64,000 nucleotides of DNA, from NCBI RefSeq assembly GCF_004153165.1, contig NZ_SEMD01000003.1, positions 1-64,000 on the forward strand. Reading direction: 5' to 3'. Source of the stretch: Sporolactobacillus sp. THM7-4. GTDB taxonomy: Bacteria; Bacillota; Bacilli; Bacillales; Sporolactobacillaceae. Positions 43,578 through 53,300 of this stretch are shown here, piece by piece. Each line of letters starts with the position of its first letter. The first letter of the stretch is position 1. Made by a program: the position numbers and the translations under genes. The notes under the pieces were generated by a model. It made no database searches. It was not told the DNA's origin and saw only the letters and a list, made by a program, of their open reading frames with translations.

Positions 43578-44057
43578 CTAAAACAGCCAGCTTGTTGGAA
43601 TGAGGTATGTATAGGGAGCGGTAACGATTGCGAATACAAGTGCGATTCTCCTCGCCTGGTTTAAGGTCAGCTTTTTTTTCAACACACTCAGGTCAAACCA
43701 ATAAATGAGTGCTGAAGAAATCAGAATAGCGATACAGAAAATAATGACGCTAAGGGGTTGGGTATAGATAGAGTATGGGTCAATCATATCAACCGCAAGC
43801 CGCTCGTCGCATCGTTCAATGATCAATAAAAAAAGCGAGCCGAGAATATCTGCCAAAAGCCCAAGCAGCCAGAGTTTCATTAATAATCCCAGCCGGTTCC
43901 TGATCCTGACATTTAAAAAGCGCAGGATGCCAAACAGGACGAGGGCATCGATGAGTAAATCGACACCCGCGGCTATTCCGAATAACGGGGGATAGAAATA
44001 AAACATAAATACCGGGAAAACGAGATCATAAATCATTAAGTCATTCGGCGCTTTCAA
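43578..44057 (-). CDS. hypothetical membrane protein
   Basis: 159 residues with four to five hydrophobic helices (about 8-28, 30-46, 58-80, 98-122, 135-155). A short soluble loop ERCDERLAVDMIDPYSIYTQ lies in the middle. I recognise no family. It stands alone on the minus strand, convergent with ybaK. Confidence 0.6.
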   Translation of the reverse strand: MKAPNDLMIYDLVFPVFMFYFYPPLFGIAAGVDLLIDALVLFGILRFLNVRIRNRLGLLMKLWLLGLLADILGSLFLLIIERCDERLAVDMIDPYSIYTQPLSVIIFCIAILISSALIYWFDLSVLKKKLTLNQARRIALVFAIVTAPYTYLIPTSWLF

Positions 44058-44281
44058 TCGATTCGGCCTCGCTTTGAATAGATTTCTTTAATGGATGATC
44101 TTGCCGTATGCATTCACTTTATAATATAGCAGATAAAAGTGCAACACATGGAAATGTAAGCGAATTCATGTTAAAATATAAAAACCATTCACTTTACCCG
44201 GCAAACATTAATTTTGGCGAAGAAGCAGTAAAAGTAAAAGTTAAAAAGATCGCCCCTGAAAAAAAGAGGAAGGAGGGAAGT

Positions 44282-44329
44282 TTGACTGGTTTTTTTGTTA
44301 TATAACAGAATAATATGTTGTATAACAAC
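44282..44329 (+). promoter_or_regulatory. cstA control region with two palindromes
   Basis: TGTTATATAACA (44296-44307) is a perfect palindrome. GTTGTATAACAAC (44317-44329) has 5-bp arms around ATA. Their centres are about 21 bp apart. TTGACT at 44282-44287 could be a -35, but no correctly spaced -10 is certain. The 11-mer TTGTATAACAA also occurs in the lar control region at 61937-61947. No gene is supported in 44058-44424. Confidence 0.5.
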
Positions 44330-44424
44330 AAATGAATCTGTGCCACGGGAAAGCGGGCAAACCATATCGTGTTGATCAACGAAAGCAGGAAAACAAGTCT
44401 CTAAAAAATGGAGGGAGAAAAAAG

Positions 44425-46221
44425 ATGAACGGGATAACAATCGTTATCGGCTCGATTTGTATTTTAGCAATTACCTACCGGTTGTACGGTGTCTTTATGG
44501 CGAATAAGGTTCTTCGGCTGAGTAACGATTCTCAGACGCCGGCGCATCAGCTGGCCGACGGGAAAAATTATGTTCCGACTAATCGCTGGGTTGTATTCGG
44601 CCATCATTTCGCCGCCATTGCCGCTGCGGGTCCGTTGGTCGGACCTGTGCTGGCCGCGCAGTTCGGTTATCTTCCAGGGCTCTTATGGCTGCTGATCGGG
44701 GCCGTCATTGGAGGGGCTGTACATGATATGGTTGTTTTATATGCATCGATGAGGCACCAGGGTAAATCGCTGTCGGAGGTGGCGAAAAAAGAGATGGGAC
44801 CGGTAGCAGGATTCTGTACCGGACTCGCCATGTTATTTATTATTACGATTACCATGAGCGGACTCTCAATGGTTGTCATGAATGCGCTTGCGAATAATCC
44901 ATGGGGCACGTTTACCGTCGCGATGACCATTCCGATTGCCATGGCGGTTGGACTGTATTACCGGAAGACGGGTAATCTGAAAATCGCTTCGACCGTCGGT
45001 TTTCTGTTCATCCTGCTGGCTGTTTTTCTGGGGCCCTATATTCAGGGAACGGAGCTTGGGCATTTCCTGACACTGGATACGAAAACATTGTCGATACTGC
45101 TCCCAGTCTACGCTTTCTTTGCCGCAGCGCTTCCGGTCTGGCTGCTTCTCACTCCGCGCGACTACCTGAGTTCTTTTATGAAAATCGGCGTGTTTGTCGC
45201 ACTTATTATTGGTGTATTTATGATTAATCCGATGGTCCGTATGCCTGCGCTGACGCAATTCACGAATGGCGGCGGCCCGGTTATCGGCGGCCCGGTCTGG
45301 CCGTTCATTTCCATTACCATTGCCTGCGGTGCCATCTCCGGGTTCCACGCCTTTGTCAGCTCAGGAACGACACCGAAGATGCTTGACCGTTGGACCGATA
45401 TCAAAGTCGTCGGGTTTGGTGCTATGCTCGTGGAATGCCTGGTCGGCATCATGGCGCTGATCGCGGCGACAGCGCTTCATCCGGCGGACTATTTTGCGAT
45501 CAATTCAATGCCGGAAGTATTCAAGACACTTGGAATGAACGTTGTTAATCTTCCCCATCTGAACCATGAGATTGGTCTTGCGCTGGAGGGTCGGCCGGGC
45601 GGTGCCGTGACACTTGCTGTCGGCATGACTTACATTTTTACAAGCATCCATTGGTTCAGTCATCTGGCGCCCTATTTCTTCCAATTTGTCATTCTATTCG
45701 AAGCAGTGTTCATACTGACCGCGGTTGACGCGGGCACACGGGTAGCCCGTTATCTGATTCAAGACTTCTTTGGAGAATTCTATGCACCGCTGAAAAAGGC
45801 CGACTGGCTGCCTGGTTCAATCTTTGCCAGTGCGCTTGCCTGTTTCTTATGGGGATATCTCCTCTTCTCCGGTGATATCGGTTCGATCTGGGTTCTGTTC
45901 GGCGTCTCCAATCAGCTTATGGCGGCAATCGGTCTGATTGTCGGTGCCACGTTCGTGCTGAAAATAGCCGTCAAAAGACGGTATATGCTGACCTGCCTGA
46001 TTCCGCTTGCCTATCTTTACGTCACGGTTAATTATGCGGGCTATTGGATGATTACCCATGTCTATCTCAACCCGGAAGCGCCTGGATTCAACGTGCTCAA
46101 TGCTGTTTTATCGATCATTATGCTGGTGCTCGGCCTGGTTATTATGGTCACCGCGATTAAAAAATGGATTGAAATGTGGATCGCTCCGCGAATAGAAGTC
46201 GATGAAAGACCTGCAGGATGA
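44425..46221 (+). CDS. cstA: CstA family carbon starvation protein (pyruvate/peptide transporter)
   Basis: Integral membrane protein of 598 residues with about 16 helices. FGHHFAAIAAAGPLVGPVLAAQFG, the CstA N-terminal signature, is near residue 55. GGAVHDMVVLYASMRHQGKS and the C-terminal PADYFAINSMPEVFKTLG also fit the family. E. coli homologues CstA and BtsT import pyruvate or peptides under starvation. GGAGG (44411-44415) selects ATG 44425 over a frame-open ATG at 44332. Its link to lactate metabolism is suggested by a shared promoter motif with lar. Confidence 0.9.
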   Translation: MNGITIVIGSICILAITYRLYGVFMANKVLRLSNDSQTPAHQLADGKNYVPTNRWVVFGHHFAAIAAAGPLVGPVLAAQFGYLPGLLWLLIGAVIGGAVHDMVVLYASMRHQGKSLSEVAKKEMGPVAGFCTGLAMLFIITITMSGLSMVVMNALANNPWGTFTVAMTIPIAMAVGLYYRKTGNLKIASTVGFLFILLAVFLGPYIQGTELGHFLTLDTKTLSILLPVYAFFAAALPVWLLLTPRDYLSSFMKIGVFVALIIGVFMINPMVRMPALTQFTNGGGPVIGGPVWPFISITIACGAISGFHAFVSSGTTPKMLDRWTDIKVVGFGAMLVECLVGIMALIAATALHPADYFAINSMPEVFKTLGMNVVNLPHLNHEIGLALEGRPGGAVTLAVGMTYIFTSIHWFSHLAPYFFQFVILFEAVFILTAVDAGTRVARYLIQDFFGEFYAPLKKADWLPGSIFASALACFLWGYLLFSGDIGSIWVLFGVSNQLMAAIGLIVGATFVLKIAVKRRYMLTCLIPLAYLYVTVNYAGYWMITHVYLNPEAPGFNVLNAVLSIIMLVLGLVIMVTAIKKWIEMWIAPRIEVDERPAG

Positions 46222-46405
46222 AAGACATGCGGGATAAATGAACGGAGCAGCCGGGAAGGGGTTCTTCTTCGGCTGTTCTTTTTTGGTTGCGGAATCCGGC
46301 TTTCATTCAAAAAAAACCAGAGTATAAGGTCCGACGTTTCTCTCCCCAAAAATGAAATAATTGGAGTATTATAAAAGGCAGGAGATTCGACAAGGGGTGA
46401 CTGAG

Positions 46406-46738
46406 ATGAAGGTAAAATCAATTGAAGTCAAAGGAATCGATGTTGATCAGCAGACTCGATGCGTACACTACCATACAGAGCGGGACATCATTGCGATTAA
46501 GTTTAAATGCTGCGGGACTTATTATCCCTGTTATAAGTGTCACGATGCTCTTTCCGATCATCCGACCGAACGATGGAGGCGTGACGAATTCAACCAAAAG
46601 GCGATTCTTTGTGGTTCATGCGGATCCGAACTGACCATAGAGGAGTATTTGTCCTGCCGATCAACATGCCCGAAATGTGGAGCCTCGTTCAATCCCGGCT
46701 GTGCCCTGCATTATTCGCTCTATTTTGACACGGAGTGA
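46406..46738 (+). CDS. CHY zinc finger protein
   Basis: A 110-residue protein. Metal-binding residues include CVHYHTERD, KCCGTYYPCYKCHD, CGSCG and CPKCG, the pattern of the zf-CHY domain as stand-alone bacterial proteins. Function is not known in bacteria. AAGGGGTGA precedes ATG 46406, preferred to an in-frame ATG at 46361. No strong operon partner. Confidence 0.8.
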   Translation: MKVKSIEVKGIDVDQQTRCVHYHTERDIIAIKFKCCGTYYPCYKCHDALSDHPTERWRRDEFNQKAILCGSCGSELTIEEYLSCRSTCPKCGASFNPGCALHYSLYFDTE

Positions 46739-46838
46739 GTGAACGGAAACCGTATTATTTCCATTCTGTTCAAACAAAAAAGGTCTCCCCTCTGCGGGAA
46801 AACCACCAGCTTTTGATTCATTTTCGGCACTCAGACAA

Positions 46839-47231
46839 TTAATTGAGAATTTTATTGCTGGAATCCACACCTTTGACCTCTTCAGGCGACTTGCCCCTGA
46901 CGAGCAGACAAAAGTTTTCATAACCGATTTCCTGATGGTTGCTCATTAACGTTTTCAGCGCTTCCAGTCCCAGAGGATGCTTGTGGATTTTTTCGATCTC
47001 GCTTATATAAAGATCAATGATTGATCGTTGTACAAAGTGGGGGGCAAACCGATGAGTAATAGTATCTTTACCGAGCATCAGCCCGCATAAATATTCATAC
47101 TTAAACTGCAGCTGGCGAGTCAGATTGACAAGGTGCAGCAACCGGTAATAGGTGTTCGGATAACCCGCTTTAAAGTCTTCAATGGCCTTCTGCGCTTTTT
47201 CGAGATCCTGAATACTGCAAATTGTTTTCAT
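46839..47231 (-). CDS. hypothetical protein
   Basis: 130 residues, mostly predicted helical, beginning MKTICSIQDLEKAQKAIEDF. No transmembrane helix, signal or known motif. AAGGAG with good spacing precedes ATG 47231. I recognise no family. It converges with the CHY gene. Confidence 0.55.
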   Translation of the reverse strand: MKTICSIQDLEKAQKAIEDFKAGYPNTYYRLLHLVNLTRQLQFKYEYLCGLMLGKDTITHRFAPHFVQRSIIDLYISEIEKIHKHPLGLEALKTLMSNHQEIGYENFCLLVRGKSPEEVKGVDSSNKILN

Positions 47232-47862
47232 CGCATGGTCTCCTTCCGTTACAAATGGTGTCTGGTTATCAGGTTCTGCGGGTAAAGTAAAGCAAAAGAA
47301 TTTGATCAGTCATCGCTTTTTGCACTGAAATTTTTTTCACTTTTCAACCTGGTGACCCGATTTAAGAAAACAACTGCTTTATGTTTTCCGCCGCCGGTGT
47401 TTTTGATTCCTGATGAAAAATTCCCATGCATATAGTGAAATCGAACCAATCCGTTGTTAAACAAATTCGAAAGCCGCGGTTAGAAAGTGAGATTTGTTAC
47501 TCTAATTCTAATTTAGCTCTTTTTAATCTATCTGTAAAATGATTCTTATTTATGAATACGATACCGATTATACATGATTATATGAGAGTGAAAAGAAAAA
47601 CCAATTGAGGGCAGATTTCCATCTCCGGCGAGCCTGTTTATTGAAGTTTCGCTTAAAGCATGATATAGTAAAACTCCATAAGCAGGAAAAATGATGAAAA
47701 AAACACTATTCTCAAAAATAACACATAATAATATAGATGTCAAGTTATAAAACCGGGAAACGGCCGGAAAATATAGATGAACGATTGATACGGGCTTTTT
47801 TTCCGAAACACGTAAAATAAGTGTCCATCCAGTCGAATCTTTTTGAACAAGAGGTGTTTTAA
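47232..47862. other. 631-base intergenic region
   Basis: AT-rich. I see no credible gene, RNA or repeat. A 19-codon ORF at 47691 lacks a good ribosome binding site. It must contain the promoters for the minus-strand gene at 47231 and helD, but none stands out. Confidence 0.5.
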
Positions 47863-50193
47863 ATGGCCCATGATGAACGGAAAAAAGAGCAGGAACGAAT
47901 AAATGATGTCATTGATGTGATAAGCGGAAAAATTTCCAAAATCACCGGGACACAGGAAGATGTAAGAAAGGGCATTGTCGATCTGCGAAAGAACTTCTGG
48001 GAAGATGTAACGGTGAATCTTGACGAAGCGGATGATGTATATGAAACTCAGGCCAGCATTAAGCAGCAGGCTGAGCTGCTCTCTGAGCGCGAGCGGCGCC
48101 ACGGGCAGATGACGAGGCAGCTGAAAACCTTGTACCGTTTGCAGGATTCACCCTATTTTGGGCGGATCGACTTTAAAGAAGAAGGAGAAAGCCGGACGGA
48201 ATCCCTGTATATCGGGATCGGTTCCCTGATGGATGAACATGATGATGACTTTCTCATCTATGACTGGCGTGCACCCATTTCAAGCATGTATTATGATTAC
48301 GCTCCGGGACCTGCAAAGTATGATTCGATTGACGGTCAGATATCCGGTGAGATGACCTTGAAACGGCAATTCATCATCAAACGTGGAAAGATGGAAGGAA
48401 TGTTCGATACGGGGCTGACGATCGGAGACGCACTCCTGAGAGCGGTACTTGGCGGAAAGGCTTCAACACAGATGAAAAGTATCGTCGCAACGATCCAGAG
48501 AGAGCAGAACCAGATTATCCGCAATGAGTCGGACCGCTATCTCATTGTCCAGGGAGCGGCCGGCAGCGGCAAGACATCGGCAGCGCTTCAGCGGGTGGCC
48601 TTTCTTCTCTATCGCTACAGAAAGACGCTGCGTTCAGATAATATGCTGCTTTTTTCGCCGAATCCGCTGTTCAGTAGTTTCATTTCTACAGTTCTTCCTG
48701 AACTCGGGGAAGAGAATGTCTTACAGATGACGTTCAAGGATTTTATCGAAGAAAAAATCGGCCGAGATTTGCAGCTCGAAAATCCATTTGAACAAACGGA
48801 ATCTTATCTGACGATGCAGGAAGATGAAGCGTTCCGTGTACGGAGGGAAGGCATACGTTTTAAGGCGTCCTATTCATACAAGACGTTAATTGACCGCTGG
48901 ATTGAACACTTGAAAGACGACGGAATGATCTTTCGCGACCTTATGTTTCGTGATGAAATGATTGTGTCTGCCGGAGAGATGAAGAATTATTTTTATTCGC
49001 TCCCCCACAGCCGGTCCGTTCTGAACCGGATAGAAGATGTACGAGACTGGCTGCTGCGCCGGATCGCCGTATTCGTGAAATTTGAACGGAAGAAGGACTG
49101 GGTGCTTGAAGAGGGTGAGCTTCTGGATAAATCGGACTATGCAAAGGTTTTCCAGAAGCTGCAGCAGGAAAGGCAGTTCAGTGATGAGACATTTGATGAT
49201 TATGACCGTGAGGAGCAATTGTTACGCCGAATGGTCATGAATCGCCGGATCAAGCCGATTCGACGGAGAGTCAGGCAGCTTGACTTTGTTAACACTCAGA
49301 AAGTGTACAGTGAAATCTTCTACAGGAATCATGCTTTGGGGGATGTGCCGGATTGCTGGCCGGCGATCTGCCGGATGTCGCGGATGCGGTTTGAAGAAGG
49401 CGACTGTCCATGGGAAGACGCTGTTCCTTACCTCTATTTAAAAGAAAAGCTTCAGGGCCGAAAGGGTAACCAGGAAATCCGCCATTTGATCATTGATGAA
49501 GCGCAGGATTATTCCCCCTTTCAGCTTTATTATCTCCAGGCGGCGTTTCCAAAGAGTCGGATGACGATACTCGGTGACATGAATCAGGCTGTTTACGCGC
49601 AAAGTTTTGCAGAAGAAACTATGCTGTCGGAAAATCTGTATGATCCTCAGGATGTCAGGAAGCTGACTCTGTTTCGCAGTTACCGTTCAACAAAAGAAAT
49701 CATGGATTTTTCACGGCATCTCGTGCCGAGCGGCCGGCAAATCCAGCCGTTCGAGAGGAGCGGAAAACTTCCCGAATGGATAGAGGTCAGTAAAGAAACG
49801 AGAACGGCAGTGATTCTTCGTAAAATTGAAGAATTCAAGGCTTCCGGCTATGAGACATTCGCACTGATCGGAAAGACGATGAAAGAATGCCAGGCTATTT
49901 ATGAACGGCTGAAGAATAAAACAGAAGTCCGGCTTGTGACGCAGGAGACTTACCAATTCGATAAAGGATTTATTGTCATACCCGCTTATCTGGCTAAAGG
50001 GATCGAGTTTGATGCCGCTATTATTAATGATGCCTCGGCGGAAAATTATTACCGCGATAATGAACGGACTATTTTTTACACAGCCTGTACCCGTGCCATG
50101 CATGAACTGGTCATGCTGTCGACCGGCGATGAAACGCCGTTTCTGAAAGACGTCCCGGGGGAAAAATACGTGAGACGGATTGAGAACGTGTGA
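47863..50193 (+). CDS. helD: RNA polymerase recycling motor ATPase HelD (UvrD/Rep-like)
   Basis: A 776-residue superfamily 1 helicase-like ATPase that binds RNA polymerase and releases stalled complexes in Gram-positives. An N-terminal antiparallel coiled coil (about 1-95) inserts into the polymerase channel in B. subtilis HelD. Walker A is GAAGSGKTS near 227, Walker B IIDEAQDYSPFQLYYL near 544, and motif V/VI near KGIEFDA and FYTACTRAMHEL. Length and layout match HelD rather than UvrD. The EamA gene's ribosome binding site overlaps its end. Confidence 0.92.
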   Translation: MAHDERKKEQERINDVIDVISGKISKITGTQEDVRKGIVDLRKNFWEDVTVNLDEADDVYETQASIKQQAELLSERERRHGQMTRQLKTLYRLQDSPYFGRIDFKEEGESRTESLYIGIGSLMDEHDDDFLIYDWRAPISSMYYDYAPGPAKYDSIDGQISGEMTLKRQFIIKRGKMEGMFDTGLTIGDALLRAVLGGKASTQMKSIVATIQREQNQIIRNESDRYLIVQGAAGSGKTSAALQRVAFLLYRYRKTLRSDNMLLFSPNPLFSSFISTVLPELGEENVLQMTFKDFIEEKIGRDLQLENPFEQTESYLTMQEDEAFRVRREGIRFKASYSYKTLIDRWIEHLKDDGMIFRDLMFRDEMIVSAGEMKNYFYSLPHSRSVLNRIEDVRDWLLRRIAVFVKFERKKDWVLEEGELLDKSDYAKVFQKLQQERQFSDETFDDYDREEQLLRRMVMNRRIKPIRRRVRQLDFVNTQKVYSEIFYRNHALGDVPDCWPAICRMSRMRFEEGDCPWEDAVPYLYLKEKLQGRKGNQEIRHLIIDEAQDYSPFQLYYLQAAFPKSRMTILGDMNQAVYAQSFAEETMLSENLYDPQDVRKLTLFRSYRSTKEIMDFSRHLVPSGRQIQPFERSGKLPEWIEVSKETRTAVILRKIEEFKASGYETFALIGKTMKECQAIYERLKNKTEVRLVTQETYQFDKGFIVIPAYLAKGIEFDAAIINDASAENYYRDNERTIFYTACTRAMHELVMLSTGDETPFLKDVPGEKYVRRIENV

Positions 50194-50210
50194 AGGAGGT
50201 CTGGATTGTT

Positions 50211-51107
50211 GTGAAACAGTATAAAGTACTGAGTTTTCTTGTGCTCGCCAACTTGTTCTGGGCCGGAAACTATGTCTTTGGCAAATACGTGGTTGCCGAG
50301 ATGACTCCAGTTCAGATGACTTTTATCCGCTGGCTGATTGCTGTTCTGTTTCTTTTCCCGCTCGCTCAGTGGCTTGAGAAGCCGGACTGGAGAAATGTCT
50401 GGAGGGAGTGGAAAATGCTCCTTCTTCTTTCGATTCTCGGAATTATTGGATACAATGTTCTTCTTTATGAAGCTTTGCGGTTTACGTCATCACTGAATGC
50501 GGCTCTCGTCAATTCAATCAATCCGGCGATGATCGCACTACTTGCCATGTGGCTGCTAAAAGAGAGGCTCTCGGTCGTCAATGGTATCGGACTTGCGGTC
50601 TCGCTCGTCGGCGTTCTGCTCGTCCTGACACGTGGGCATCTGTTGCAGATCTTTCAGATTCACTATAACCAGGGTGATTTGCTGATGCTGCTCGCTATTA
50701 CGGTCTGGTCGTTTTATACACTTGCCGGCAAAAAGATGAAGAATGTGCCTCCCGTCGCAGCGACAGCCGTTTCGGCACTTCTCGGACTTGCCGTTCTCCT
50801 GCCATTCTTTTTAACATCCGGGTTTTCGTACCGACTCAGTTCTTCTGCAGTCATCGGTATCTTGTATATTGCCATTTTCCCTTCGGTTTGTTCCTTCGTC
50901 TTCTGGAATAGCGCGATCCGGGTGATCGGTGCCAGCCGGGCAGGGATCTTTCTGAACCTGCTGACGGTTTTTACAGCGCTGCTCAGCCTGCTCCTCGGTC
51001 ATCCGATTACTGTTCCGCAGATTACAGGCGGTGTGCTTGTCATCTTCGGTGTTTATCTGACAAATAAAAAAAGCGGTGTCCAATCTGTTACAAAAATGAG
51101 CGCATGA
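50211..51107 (+). CDS. EamA/DMT family transporter
   Basis: Drug/metabolite transporter of 298 residues with ten predicted helices in two EamA repeats: FWAGNYVFGKYVV at the first and VWSFYTLAGKKMK at the second. GAAGGAGGT at 50192-50200 with 10-base spacing selects GTG 50211; the frame extends to 50190 inside helD. Co-transcribed with helD. Substrate unknown, possibly an amino acid or metabolite exporter. A hairpin with T-rich tail (51143-51172) follows. Confidence 0.85.
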   Translation: MKQYKVLSFLVLANLFWAGNYVFGKYVVAEMTPVQMTFIRWLIAVLFLFPLAQWLEKPDWRNVWREWKMLLLLSILGIIGYNVLLYEALRFTSSLNAALVNSINPAMIALLAMWLLKERLSVVNGIGLAVSLVGVLLVLTRGHLLQIFQIHYNQGDLLMLLAITVWSFYTLAGKKMKNVPPVAATAVSALLGLAVLLPFFLTSGFSYRLSSSAVIGILYIAIFPSVCSFVFWNSAIRVIGASRAGIFLNLLTVFTALLSLLLGHPITVPQITGGVLVIFGVYLTNKKSGVQSVTKMSA

Positions 51108-51142
51108 ACCGGACCGGGTAAGAACCGATCCTTCTGCAATAA

Positions 51143-51172
51143 ACTTCCTGACTGTCATGCAAAGGAAGTTCT
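51143..51172 (+). terminator. terminator after the EamA gene
   Basis: AAACTTCCT pairs with AGGAAGTT, followed by CTTTTCTTTTTC. Confidence 0.6.
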
Positions 51173-51383
51173 TTTCTTTTTCGGGAGCAGGAAGAGCTTT
51201 TGATTTTAGCAACGAGGGGCGGCTAATGCTTAAAAGGGCGGACATCAGACGGGATAAACAGACCAGGTGGACATTTTATCCGTGCCATTCAGAAAAGATT
51301 TAGTGTAAGATGAAAAAGAAAGGTCCCGAGGGCAGTTAACGACTGACGCAGGCGGTGACCAATCCTGATTAAGGATGATGAAC

Positions 51384-53285
51384 GTGAGTATTCTTGATGT
51401 TGAAAATTTATACAAGACCTACGGGGATAAAGTTTTGTTCGACCATCTTTCCTTCACGATTTCCGAGAAAGAAAGAATCGGTCTGATCGGAGTCAATGGA
51501 ACCGGGAAATCGACTTTGCTTCATGTGCTTGCCGGAAAGGATTCGGCTGAAGAGGGGACGATACGCCATGCCAATGCTTTCCACGTGGAATATCTCCCGC
51601 AGACGCCGCGATTTGAGGGGGCTGTCACCGCACTCGATTACATTTATAGCGGCAATTCGCCGCTTATGGCCGTTCTCCGTAATTACGAGCACGCACTTGA
51701 GGATCTGGATGAAGATCCATTAAACAGTGTCAAACAGGAAAAACTGCTGATTCAGCAGCAGAAAATGGACGCGGCGGGCGCCTGGGAAGCGGAAGCCGCG
51801 GCAAAAACGATTTTGTCCCAGCTGGGCATTCGGGCTTTCCATACGCCGGTTGCTGAGTTCTCGGGAGGCCAGAAAAAGAGAGTGGCACTGGCGAGAGCAC
51901 TGATTCAACCGGCTGACCTGCTGATTCTTGATGAGCCGACGAACCATCTCGATAACGAAACAATCGAATGGCTCGAGGAATCGCTCGGACAATACCCGGG
52001 TGCATTGCTGGTCGTCACCCATGATCGCTATTTTCTTAATCGCGTGACGAAGAGAATTTTCGAACTGGATCATGGAAAGCTCTACGTTTATGACGGTAAC
52101 TACGAGATATTTCTGGAGAAGAAAGCGGAACGTGAGGAACAGGAATCCGCTGATGAGGCGAAACACCGCAATCAGCTGAGGCGCGAGCTGTCCTGGCTGA
52201 GACGCGGCGCTAAGGCCCGTTCGACTAAGCAGAGGGCGCGAGTCGAACGGGTTCATCAGATGATGGAACATAAAGGCCCTGAGGCAAAACAGTCAGTCGA
52301 CATCGCGGTCGGAACCACGAGACTGGGGAAAAAGGTGATCGAGGCAAGCGGGCTGACCAAGCGTTTTGGCCGGCGGACGCTGATCGACGATTTTAACCTT
52401 CTGGTCACGCCGGGTGAAAGCCTGGGGATTATCGGCAGAAACGGCAGCGGTAAAACGACGCTCCTGAATATGCTGGCGCAACGAACGGCTCCGGATGCCG
52501 GTCGTGTCGAAATCGGTGAAACTGTGAAAATCGGTTATTACACGCAGGAACATGTGGAGATGAACGAAAATCTGCGGGTGATCGACTATATCAAAGAAGT
52601 AGCTCAGGTCATGACGACTGCCGACGGCCAGCAGGTGACGGCAGAGCAAATGCTGGAACGCTTCCTTTTTCCCCGGTCAGAGCAATACACATATATCCGA
52701 AAGCTCTCAGGCGGCGAACGTAAGCGGCTTTACCTGCTCCGGATCCTGATGACGGAACCCAATGTTCTGTTTCTTGATGAACCGACCAACGATCTGGACA
52801 CCGAGACACTGACCATCCTTGAAGACTACCTGCTGCAATTTCCCGGCACAATCATCACGGTATCCCACGACCGTTATTTTCTCGACCGGATTGCGGACCG
52901 GCTGATTGCCTTTGAAGAAGGGAAAATCAGACGTTTTGAAGGGAATTACAGTGAATATCTGGCCGACAGAAAGAAGAGACGGGATGCTGAGCATGCAGCT
53001 GTTCCGGACCGTACGAAGATTGTCCGCACGCAGGAAAAGACACCTGCAAAGAAGAAAAAACTGACCTATAAAGAGCAGCAGGAATGGAACGGGATTGAAG
53101 ATCGGATTTCAGAGCTTGAGGAAAAAGCGGACCAATTGAAACAGGCCGTTGCCGATGCGGGCAGCGACGCCGGCAAAGCACAGTCTCTCTATGAACAGCA
53201 GCAGGAAGTCGAAGCCGAGCTTGAACGCGCAATAGAGCGTTGGACCGAACTGTCGCTTCTTGTTGAAGAACTGGAGCAGAAATAA
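51384..53285 (+). CDS. yfmR: ABC-F ribosome-associated ATPase (YfmR/Uup-like)
   Basis: Cytosolic double-ABC protein of 633 residues that acts on the ribosomal E site; B. subtilis YfmR helps resolve stalls. ABC1 has GVNGTGKST and FSGGQKKRVALA with LLILDEPTNHLD. A charged linker at about 230-300 follows. ABC2 has GRNGSGKTT, LSGGERKR and LFLDEPTNDLD. A C-terminal coiled coil at about 555-633 with KKKKLTYKEQQEWNGIED is the Uup/YfmR-type domain. AAGGATG at 51371 favours GTG 51384 over ATG 51375. Confidence 0.88.
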   Translation: MSILDVENLYKTYGDKVLFDHLSFTISEKERIGLIGVNGTGKSTLLHVLAGKDSAEEGTIRHANAFHVEYLPQTPRFEGAVTALDYIYSGNSPLMAVLRNYEHALEDLDEDPLNSVKQEKLLIQQQKMDAAGAWEAEAAAKTILSQLGIRAFHTPVAEFSGGQKKRVALARALIQPADLLILDEPTNHLDNETIEWLEESLGQYPGALLVVTHDRYFLNRVTKRIFELDHGKLYVYDGNYEIFLEKKAEREEQESADEAKHRNQLRRELSWLRRGAKARSTKQRARVERVHQMMEHKGPEAKQSVDIAVGTTRLGKKVIEASGLTKRFGRRTLIDDFNLLVTPGESLGIIGRNGSGKTTLLNMLAQRTAPDAGRVEIGETVKIGYYTQEHVEMNENLRVIDYIKEVAQVMTTADGQQVTAEQMLERFLFPRSEQYTYIRKLSGGERKRLYLLRILMTEPNVLFLDEPTNDLDTETLTILEDYLLQFPGTIITVSHDRYFLDRIADRLIAFEEGKIRRFEGNYSEYLADRKKRRDAEHAAVPDRTKIVRTQEKTPAKKKKLTYKEQQEWNGIEDRISELEEKADQLKQAVADAGSDAGKAQSLYEQQQEVEAELERAIERWTELSLLVEELEQK

Positions 53286-53300
53286 GAGTCAGTTTTGTCA